From an uncultured Desulfovibrio sp. (GTDB lineage Bacteria; Desulfobacterota; Desulfovibrionia; Desulfovibrionales; Desulfovibrionaceae): 10,090 bases of DNA. Each line of letters opens with the position of its first letter. The first letter of the stretch is position 1. The notes beneath the pieces were generated by a model, which made no database searches, was not told the origin of the DNA, and saw only the letters and a list, made by a program, of their open reading frames with translations. The position numbers and the translations under genes are program-made. The stretch covers positions 1 to 10,090 of the forward strand of contig CAMWPE010000077.1 of NCBI GenBank assembly GCA_947176055.1, read 5' to 3'. Shown here piece after piece: positions 1 to 5,246 of this stretch.

Positions 1-22
1 CAATATCTTTGGCTTCGTTCAT
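1..22 (-). CDS. Amino-acid ABC transporter ATP-binding protein, first 7 codons only (partial)
   Basis: An ATG at 22-20 on the minus strand opens a frame reading MNEAKDI before the window ends. A purine-rich GACGAGG lies just upstream as a ribosome binding site. Polar amino-acid ABC ATPases (GlnQ/HisP type) commonly begin with a short peptide of the form 'M-x-EAKDI' before the KSFG strand and Walker A motif. The gene follows the binding-protein and permease genes on the same strand, exactly where the ATPase is expected. The protein itself is almost wholly outside the window, so the call rests on position and seven residues. It would supply ATP hydrolysis for the importer at the inner face of the membrane. 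Confidence 0.5.
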
Positions 23-95
23 CGGCCTCGTCCCGCCGGATTTTTTGGTCTATGCTGTTTCATTTGGTTGGTTCAAGCGGTCGTCCGCTCCGGGC

Positions 96-118
96 CTGGC
101 GAAAAATTTTCCCGCCAG
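96..118 (-). other. Intercistronic hairpin between permease and presumed ATPase gene
   Basis: CTGGCG and CGCCAG form a perfect 6-bp stem around an 11-base AT-rich loop, in the 122-base gap between the permease stop and the next start. There is no T-run after it, so it does not look like a terminator. It could be an mRNA-stability or processing element that sets relative expression in the operon, or it could be chance. Confidence 0.25.
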
Positions 119-144
119 TCCCGCGTCATGGAATCGCGCGGAAA

Positions 145-828
145 TTAAAAAGAGAAGCCTTCCAGATCCGTTCCATAGCCGGGGACGTTTACGGATTTTT
201 CCAGCGCGCGCAAGAGCTTCAGCACAACGAGGGTGAGGATAAAATAAATGGCGCCGGCCGCGGCGTAGAGGGCGAGATGCTCGTGCGTCCTGGCCGCCGC
301 GAAAGAAGTTCTGGCCATTATGTCCTGCGTGCCGAGCACGAAACAGATGGCCGAATCTTTCAGGAGAATCGAAAACTCGTTCGCCCAGCCCGGAATCGAG
401 AGACGAAGCGCCTGCGGCAGGATAATAAATAGAATACCCTGACCGTCGCTCATACCCAGCGCCCGGGCCGCTTTCAACTGGCCGTTTGGCAGGCTTTCGA
501 TCGCTCCCCTGAAGATTTGCGATTGATAGGCCGAACTGGCCGCTCCCAGGGCGACGCAGGCCACCGCGAAAGGTTCCGCGGGCAGCCCGACATTGATGAA
601 TAATCCGTAAAAAAGAAAGAGCAGGACCAGGATGGGCGCGCCGCGGAAAAACCACACGTATAGGGAAACAAGACGGCGCGTCCAGCCTGGCCCGTAAACT
701 TGCAAAACCGCGAAGGGGACGCCCAGCAGGAGGCCGATGCCCAGGGAAACGGCCACATTGCTGACTGTGACCAGAATTCCGGGCAGAATCGCCGGAAGCG
801 ACTGAACGACGACCTCCAGGGAATGCAT
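145..828 (-). CDS. Polar amino-acid ABC transporter permease (HisM/GlnP type)
   Basis: Inner-membrane permease subunit, 227 residues, the usual length for the family. Hydrophobic segments lie at about 14-45, 53-80, 84-101, 150-170 and 186-206. FRGAPILVL (61-69) matches the family's 'FRGTPLLVQ' signature, and the stretch from SAYQSQIFRGAI (99-110) is equally typical. The cytoplasmic EAA loop that docks to the ATPase lies at about 119-140 (KAARALG followed by a conserved LP). The ATG at 828 lies 3 bases after the stop of the upstream binding-protein gene, so the two are co-transcribed and probably translationally coupled. Known: this family forms the channel for importing polar amino acids such as Gln, Arg, His or cystine. 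The exact substrate cannot be read from the sequence. Confidence 0.93.
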   Translation of the reverse strand: MHSLEVVVQSLPAILPGILVTVSNVAVSLGIGLLLGVPFAVLQVYGPGWTRRLVSLYVWFFRGAPILVLLFLFYGLFINVGLPAEPFAVACVALGAASSAYQSQIFRGAIESLPNGQLKAARALGMSDGQGILFIILPQALRLSIPGWANEFSILLKDSAICFVLGTQDIMARTSFAAARTHEHLALYAAAGAIYFILTLVVLKLLRALEKSVNVPGYGTDLEGFSF

Positions 829-831
829 TCG

Positions 832-1575
832 CTATTTATTCAGATACTTTTTCTGGAGTTCCTGCCAGTAGGGATCTTCCTTGAGGCGCTTGTAGCCTTC
901 GTCGATCAACTTGCGAAGCTCGGATTCGCCCTTGCGCATGGCCACGCCAAAACCGTCCGGTTCGCCGTGCGTTCCGGCCTTTTTCACGGCGCGTCCCTTG
1001 GAGATGGCGTCGTCGGCCGGAAGCTCGTCCATAAGGGCGGCCTGAATGCGGCCATTCTGGAGATCTTCCACGGCCAGGGGCGCGGAGTCGTAATAGCGCA
1101 ACTCGAAGGGATAGCCTTTGGCTTCCTGCTCTTCCTTGATGGCGCTGGCTTCGGAGGTGCCGCGCTGCACGCCGATTTTTATTGGTTTGGAGAGGATTTC
1201 CTGAACGCTTATATCGGCGTCGGCCGGCACGAGGAACACGCGCGAAACCGTCCAGTAAGGATCGGAGAATTGCACCTGTTCGGCCCGTTGAGGCGTGATG
1301 CTCATACCGGAGCAGACCATGTCGATCTGGTTGGCCAGCAAAGCCGGTATGATGCCGTCCCAGGCCATGGGTTTGTGCTTTACTTCGAAGCCCATGTTTT
1401 TGGCGATCCAGTTTAACGAGTCCACGTCGAAGCCGGCGGCCTCGCCTGTCTTTTCATCGATATACGCGAAGGGCGGATAATTGGGATCAATGCCGTTTAC
1501 GTAGCTTTTCGCCTGAACTCCGGACGCGAAAAGGGCGAGAGCGAGAGCCAGAACGAGCGAGGAAAGTCTTTTCAT
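832..1575 (-). CDS. Polar amino-acid ABC transporter substrate-binding protein (SBP family 3)
   Basis: Periplasmic binding protein, 247 residues. I chose the ATG at 1575 because GGAAGG sits six bases upstream and it opens a classic signal peptide (MKRLSS, a hydrophobic run to about 19, predicted cleavage after VQA at 22). The frame stays open further upstream, but that adds about 80 residues ahead of the signal sequence and is unlikely. Family motifs: NYPPFAYID (32-40), GFDVD (48-52), SGMSITPQRAEQVQFSDPYW (89-108), where R97 is the expected ligand-carboxylate arginine, and GVQRGTSEA (135-143). D183 sits where the ligand amino group is usually bound. First gene of the importer operon. Likely substrate: a polar or basic amino acid. 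Confidence 0.94.
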   Translation of the reverse strand: MKRLSSLVLALALALFASGVQAKSYVNGIDPNYPPFAYIDEKTGEAAGFDVDSLNWIAKNMGFEVKHKPMAWDGIIPALLANQIDMVCSGMSITPQRAEQVQFSDPYWTVSRVFLVPADADISVQEILSKPIKIGVQRGTSEASAIKEEQEAKGYPFELRYYDSAPLAVEDLQNGRIQAALMDELPADDAISKGRAVKKAGTHGEPDGFGVAMRKGESELRKLIDEGYKRLKEDPYWQELQKKYLNK

Positions 1576-1618
1576 TTTTTTCCTTCCGTAAAAATAGGGT
1601 ATAAAAACGACTCGCTTA

Positions 1619-1647
1619 TATGTATCAGAGCGCGGCCCCATACGCAA
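1619..1647 (-). promoter_or_regulatory. Candidate sigma-70 promoter of the amino-acid importer operon
   Basis: Minus strand: TTGCGT (1647-1642), a 17-base spacer, then TACATA (1624-1619). An overlapping TATAAG (1620-1615) is a better -10 but lies 21 bases from the same -35. It is 44 bases or more upstream of the binding-protein start. The match to consensus is modest, and the location supports it more than the sequence does. Confidence 0.35.
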
Positions 1648-1653
1648 GAATTG

Positions 1654-1689
1654 AAAAAGACCGCGGCTTGCGGGCAGGCCGTCTTTTTT
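1654..1689. terminator. Hairpin with A-run and T-run, possible bidirectional terminator or insulator
   Basis: AAAAAGAC (1654-1661) pairs with GTCTTTTT (1681-1688), and an inner GGC/GCC continues the stem after a three-base bulge. The A and T runs on either side give the symmetrical form of a bidirectional terminator. No gene in the window clearly ends here on either strand, so it may insulate the importer promoter from upstream transcription. Confidence 0.35.
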
Positions 1690-1752
1690 ATATTTTGAAA
1701 ATTTGCCCGACCGCGCCGCGAGATCGCCCATGGAAACCGGCGATTGTAATTG

Positions 1753-1784
1753 GTCGCGAGTCGCGGCGACTTCGCGACGCGAAG
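1753..1784. repeat. Nested GC-rich palindromes in intergenic DNA
   Basis: GTCGCGA (1753-1759) pairs with TCGCGAC (1772-1778). Overlapping this, CTTCGCG (1770-1776) and CGCGAAG (1778-1784) form a near-perfect 15-base palindrome around one base. The arrangement resembles REP-type intergenic palindromes. GC-rich sequence makes such arms easy to meet by chance. Confidence 0.3.
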
Positions 1785-1869
1785 CTGGGCGCGCCTGGAC
1801 GCCCGCGAAATTATCGCCCAAAGGAAATCGCCTCGCCGTTAAGGGATCATTTCATGCGAAACCCGCTCC

Positions 1870-1996
1870 AGGGTCTGTTTGCGTTGACCGAAAGCCCTTG
1901 CCAGACGCGGAAATCCAGCTCGCGCAAAAATGCGCGCGGCGGGCTTTAAATACAAGCGCGCGGCCAAATCTCTTATTTTGAATGCAAACAGACCCT
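1870..1996. repeat. 127-bp element with perfect 13-bp terminal inverted repeats (MITE-like or structured leader)
   Basis: AGGGTCTGTTTGC at 1870-1882 is the exact reverse complement of GCAAACAGACCCT at 1984-1996. Inside, AAAGCCC (1891-1897) pairs with GGGCTTT (1941-1947), and CGCGCA (1921-1926) pairs with TGCGCG (1931-1936) around an AAAA loop, so the whole forms a nested fold. A 9-base direct repeat GCGCGCGGC occurs at 1932-1940 and 1956-1964. There is no open frame of note inside and no clear target-site duplication (flanks CTCC and AAAA). It ends 17 bases before the sugar-transferase start. It could be a non-autonomous transposable element or a long-range mRNA leader structure; no terminal T-run supports a terminator. 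Confidence 0.5.
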
Positions 1997-2013
1997 AAAA
2001 AAAAGCCAGTTTA

Positions 2014-2649
2014 ATGCGGAAAAAGCTCCTGACCAAATCTTCAAAAAGGATAAAACGCGTCCTGGATCTCCTCCTTTGCCTGCTTTGCGCTCCGGTCGCG
2101 GCGCCTCTCTGCGCGGGCCTGGCGCTCTGGATCCGGGCGGACAGCGCGGGACCGGCCATTTATCGCCAGGAGAGGATCGGCGAAGGCGGCAAAAAATTCA
2201 AAATCTATAAGTTCCGCACAATGGTGGCCGACGCGGATGCCAGACTTTCAAGCTGTCTCGCGGCGGATCCGGCGCTCGCGGAGGAATGGGCGCGAAACAG
2301 GAAACTGAAAAAAGATCCGCGCCTCACCCGCGCGGGCGTTTTCCTGCGCAAGACCAGTCTCGACGAGTTGCCGCAAATTCTCAATATTTTTCTGGGGCGG
2401 ATGTCTTTTGTCGGCCCCCGGCCGATAGTGGCGGGGGAAATAAGAAGGTACGGTCGCCGCTTCGCGGACTATTGCGGCGCGAAGCCCGGTCTTACCGGAC
2501 TTTGGCAGGTAACCGGCAGGAACAATTCCACATATCGGCGCCGGATAGCGTGCGACGCCTTTTATATAAAAAACTGGTCCGCGCTCCTCGATCTCAAGAT
2601 ACTGCTCCGCACCCTTCCCGTAGCCCTGTCAGGTTATGGCGCCTATTAA
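2014..2649 (+). CDS. Undecaprenyl-phosphate sugar-1-phosphate transferase (monotopic phosphoglycosyl transferase)
   Basis: Bacterial sugar transferase family (WbaP/ExoY/PglC catalytic fold), 211 residues, the size of a stand-alone catalytic domain. It transfers a sugar-1-phosphate from a nucleotide sugar to undecaprenyl phosphate, the first step of O-antigen, capsule or exopolysaccharide assembly at the inner membrane. Visible features: one basic-flanked hydrophobic re-entrant helix (about 16-40), FKIYKFRTM (62-70), DPRLTRAGVFLRKTSLDELPQ with the catalytic D117-E118 dyad, SFVGPRP (131-137) and KPGLTGLWQVTGRN (157-170). The ATG at 2014 is forced by an in-frame stop at 1996-1998. No strong Shine-Dalgarno is visible ahead of it. 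The stop overlaps the next gene by 14 bases, so the two form an operon. The sugar cannot be read from the sequence. Confidence 0.95.
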   Translation: MRKKLLTKSSKRIKRVLDLLLCLLCAPVAAPLCAGLALWIRADSAGPAIYRQERIGEGGKKFKIYKFRTMVADADARLSSCLAADPALAEEWARNRKLKKDPRLTRAGVFLRKTSLDELPQILNIFLGRMSFVGPRPIVAGEIRRYGRRFADYCGAKPGLTGLWQVTGRNNSTYRRRIACDAFYIKNWSALLDLKILLRTLPVALSGYGAY

Positions 2650-3748
2650 AAAAATCCGCTCCGAGCGCGGAGACGCCATCTTGCGAAAGGCGGATTATTT
2701 CGCGGGCATCCCCCTGGCTTTCGTCGGCGCTATATACCGCAAGCTGGCCTCGTTTACCCCGCCGGATGATATACGCGAAATAGGCCTGTTCTGTCCCGGG
2801 GCCATCGGCGACCTGGTTCTGCTCTCGGCCCTAATCGACGGACTTCTCAAGAAACTGCCCGGCGCCCGCGCGGAGTTGATCGTTACTAAAAGCAACGCGG
2901 ATTGCGCGGAACTGATTCCGGGCGTTTCCGCGCGCGCCTTCGATATCAGGCGCCCGGCCCGGATAATCGCCCATATGGCGTCAAAAAAATACGATCTGCT
3001 TTTTGACGCGTGTCAATGGGCCAGGATCGGAGCGATCGTTTCGGCCTTTTCAGGCGCCAGGAGGACAATCGGCTTCGTTACGAAAGGGCAGGCTCGCGGC
3101 TGGGGGTACGATTATCCCGTAATTCACAGGGACGATCGGCATGAAATTGAGAACTTCCTCGCCCTGGGCAGGGCGCTATGGCCGGAGCTGAACGGCCAGC
3201 CCCGCCTTTCGATCAAGGCCGCCGGCGACGGAGAAAAAATAATAGTGTGCCACGCTTTTCCCGCTCCCGGCCGCGGGCGCCCGCTTAAACTGTGGCCCGG
3301 GGATAACTGGGCGGAGTTCGTCCGCATGGCCCTGGAGGCGGGTTACGACGCGGCCCTGACCGGATCGGGAGAGGACGCGGAGACTGCCGAAAAATTTATA
3401 TTAAAATATTTTCCCCGCGAAAAAAGAGTATATTCCGTCGCGGGGAAATGGAGTTTCGCGGAACTGGCGCGAAACCTGACGCGCAGCTCGGGCCTCGTGT
3501 CGGTAAACACGGGGATCATGCATCTGGGAGCGGCGCTGGGCATTCCCGTAATCGGCCTGCATGGCCCGACAAATCCCCTGCGCTGGGGCCCCGTCGGCCC
3601 GAAAACCGCCGCTCTCCTGCCGGATCGCGGCCGCAACGCCTATCTGAATCTGGGCTTCGAATATCCGCGGGGAGCGAAAAACAATATGGGCGGCATAAGG
3701 CCCGGGGTCGTATTCGCGACCTTGCTCCGCCTGATCGCCGCCAACTAG
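2636..3748 (+). CDS. Glycosyltransferase family 9 (ADP-heptose:LPS heptosyltransferase-like)
   Basis: 370 residues with the GT9/GT-B layout. The N-terminal segment (about 14-40) is a basic/hydrophobic helix (LRKADYFAGIPLAF) of the kind that precedes the Rossmann domain in some GT9 proteins and probably touches the membrane. PGAIGDLVLLSAL (54-66) is the N-domain signature. LKLWPGDNWAEF (218-228), LTGSGED (241-247) and NTGIMHLGAALGIPVIGLHG (291-310), followed by PTNP, form the C-domain nucleotide-sugar site. Known: the family adds heptose or related sugars to lipid-linked glycans on the cytoplasmic face. The start lies inside the sugar-transferase gene (14-base overlap) with only a weak AGG ahead, so translation is probably coupled. 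Donor and acceptor are unknown. It may act on the glycan begun by the upstream transferase rather than on the LPS inner core. Confidence 0.92.
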   Translation: MAPIKKIRSERGDAILRKADYFAGIPLAFVGAIYRKLASFTPPDDIREIGLFCPGAIGDLVLLSALIDGLLKKLPGARAELIVTKSNADCAELIPGVSARAFDIRRPARIIAHMASKKYDLLFDACQWARIGAIVSAFSGARRTIGFVTKGQARGWGYDYPVIHRDDRHEIENFLALGRALWPELNGQPRLSIKAAGDGEKIIVCHAFPAPGRGRPLKLWPGDNWAEFVRMALEAGYDAALTGSGEDAETAEKFILKYFPREKRVYSVAGKWSFAELARNLTRSSGLVSVNTGIMHLGAALGIPVIGLHGPTNPLRWGPVGPKTAALLPDRGRNAYLNLGFEYPRGAKNNMGGIRPGVVFATLLRLIAAN

Positions 3749-3751
3749 CCG

Positions 3752-4198
3752 TCAGTTTCGCGGGGCGTCGCCCAGCGCGGCGGTAATTTCGGCCTGGGCG
3801 GCCACTTTGCCGTCCACTTTGGCGACCGCGTCCATTTTGCAGAGATTAAGTTTCATCCGCATATTGTCGCAGAACAGCTCCAGTTTGTCGCCCGGGATTA
3901 CCCGCTTGCGGAATTTGACGTTATTCAGGCCCGTGAACAAAAACAGTTTCCCCTCCAGACTGCCCTCCAGACCGGAGGCCGCGAGAAGACCTCCGGCCTG
4001 GGCGAGCGCCTCGAGAATGAGCACGCCGGGCATGATGGGCGCGCCGGGAAAATGACCCTGAAAAAAAGGCTCGTTAATTGTCACATTCTTGTAGGCCCGG
4101 ATGTGGGAATTGGGAACGCACTCCTCCACGCGATCCACAAGAACAAAGGGAAAACGATGCGGGAGGATTTTCAGGATTTCCGTAATATTCATTGTCAT
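3752..4198 (-). CDS. fabZ: 3-hydroxyacyl-ACP dehydratase FabZ
   Basis: Hot-dog-fold cytoplasmic enzyme, 148 residues (normal length). It removes water from (3R)-hydroxyacyl-ACP in fatty-acid elongation and competes with lipid A synthesis for hydroxymyristoyl-ACP. Signatures: ILPHRFPFVLVDRV (11-24), the catalytic block GHFPGAPIMPGVLILEALAQ (48-67) with H49 and E63, and LFTGLNNVKFRKRV downstream. The ATG at 4198 has GGAG six bases ahead; a second ATG two codons later has poorer spacing. A possible extended -10 (TGC then TATAAA, 4220-4215) lies just upstream but would give a very short leader. Its stop is 3 bases from the stop of the convergent glycosyltransferase. It is preceded by the ompH terminator, so it is transcribed separately from ompH. 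Confidence 0.96.
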   Translation of the reverse strand: MTMNITEILKILPHRFPFVLVDRVEECVPNSHIRAYKNVTINEPFFQGHFPGAPIMPGVLILEALAQAGGLLAASGLEGSLEGKLFLFTGLNNVKFRKRVIPGDKLELFCDNMRMKLNLCKMDAVAKVDGKVAAQAEITAALGDAPRN

Positions 4199-4540
4199 GG
4201 AGGTCTCCGCTCATTTTATAGCATGTTTCGCTTGAAATTATCCCTTAACGGCGAGACAAATTCCTTTGAACGATAATTTCGCGGGCGTCCTGGCGCGCTC
4301 CGCTTCGCGCGGCAAAGGCGTCATAGCGGGGGGTTATCTTCAATCGCCGCCCGCCATAGCTTTATTCGCTTGCCGCGTCTCCGGACATTGAGGCGATTTC
4401 GCGGCGACGAAATTCCGGGGGGCATTGTAGCGCGGATAGCCGGTCAAGCATGCGAGCGACCGACGATTTAAACGCCCCGCGCGGCCCGGAGCGCCTCGCG
4501 ACGGGACGAGCCGCGGCTGAATTTTCAGCGACGGAATTGT
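4199..4540. other. Intergenic region between ompH terminator and fabZ, no gene seen
   Basis: About 340 bases without a convincing frame on either strand. It holds a small hairpin in which ATTTCG and CGAAAT flank CGGCGA (around 4396-4413), a GC-rich imperfect palindrome near 4292-4312, and probably the fabZ promoter close to 4215-4260. In many proteobacteria lpxD lies between ompH/skp and fabZ; no LpxD-like hexapeptide coding is visible here. Confidence 0.5.
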
Positions 4541-4564
4541 AAAAAGCCTCCCTTGCGGGAGGCT
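4541..4564 (-). terminator. Rho-independent terminator of ompH
   Basis: On the minus strand AGCCTCCC, a GCAA tetraloop and GGGAGGCT form a perfect 8-bp stem that runs into five T residues. It begins 25 bases after the ompH stop codon. Confidence 0.88.
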
Positions 4565-4589
4565 CGAAAAAGGTTAACCGGGCGAAATA

Positions 4590-5156
4590 TTATTTCTTCG
4601 CCTTGCTGTCGGCTTCGGGCTTCGCCGCCGGTTTCTTGGCGAGGCTGTCCTTATAGATTTTGTTGACCTCGGCCAGCACGTCCTTGGTCAGATCCATCGA
4701 AGGATCGGCGTAAAGAACGCCGCCGCCGGTTACGTCCACCACGAAATTATAGCCTTTGGCCCTGGCGACTTCGTAGGCCGCGTTGAACACCATGGCGACC
4801 ATATCCTGGCGAAATTTAATTTCTTCCTGCTCGACTTTGCGCATGAAATTGCGTGTGGTTTGCTCCAGCTTTTGCCTGGATTGCAGGAAAGCGACTTTTT
4901 TCGCCTCGCTGGTTTTAGGATTTTTCAGGGCTTCGGCCTGTTTCTTTATATCCTGGCCCTGTTTTTCAAGGGAGGAGCGCTCCTTGCCGTATTTGGACTC
5001 CATTTGCTCCTTGAAGGCCTGGGCCGCGTCGCATTCCATGGCTATCGTCTGCATGTCCACAACGCCGATTCGGGCTGGGGCCGGCGCGTCGTCGGCCAAT
5101 GAAAGGCCGCCTGACACGAGAAAAAAGGCCAAAATAAACGCAAAAATTCCGCGCAT
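4590..5156 (-). CDS. OmpH/Skp-family periplasmic chaperone
   Basis: 188 residues. A signal peptide (MRGIFAFILAFFLVSGGLSLA, cleavage about 21/22) exports it to the periplasm. IGVVDMQTIAMEC (30-42) is the family's N-terminal beta-strand motif. Residues about 45-135 are a charged, coiled-coil-forming stretch (the tentacle helices), and GYNFVVDVTGGGVLYADPSMDLT is the returning C-terminal strand region. The Lys/Ala-rich tail (about 170-188) is longer and more basic than in E. coli Skp. Known: a trimer that carries unfolded outer-membrane proteins to the BAM complex. The ATG at 5156 has GGAG seven bases upstream. It lies 90 bases after the amidase gene on the same strand. The gap contains a weak hairpin followed by TTTTT, so transcription may be only partly continuous. 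A strong terminator follows. Confidence 0.93.
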   Translation of the reverse strand: MRGIFAFILAFFLVSGGLSLADDAPAPARIGVVDMQTIAMECDAAQAFKEQMESKYGKERSSLEKQGQDIKKQAEALKNPKTSEAKKVAFLQSRQKLEQTTRNFMRKVEQEEIKFRQDMVAMVFNAAYEVARAKGYNFVVDVTGGGVLYADPSMDLTKDVLAEVNKIYKDSLAKKPAAKPEADSKAKK

Positions 5157-5246
5157 TCAACCGCTCCGGATAATAGGGTTGCTTCCTCGAGGCTCGTAAA
5201 AAGCGCGCGGGCTTATTTCGCCGCGAGTGGGGATAAAGGGTCGCAA

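Noticed and set aside
50..655. Second long minus-strand frame overlapping the permease
   Set aside because: The permease frame has transmembrane segments and the EAA loop; the other frame is an Arg/Gly-rich shadow typical of GC-rich DNA.
1576..1821. N-terminal extension of the binding-protein frame up to an ATG at 1821
   Set aside because: The extension precedes a clean signal peptide, crosses the candidate promoter and hairpin, and the ATG at 1575 has a good ribosome binding site.
5200..5230. Terminator between the amidase and ompH
   Set aside because: CGCGG/CCGCG can pair on the minus strand, but GCGC separates the stem from the T-run and the stem is short; at best a weak attenuator.
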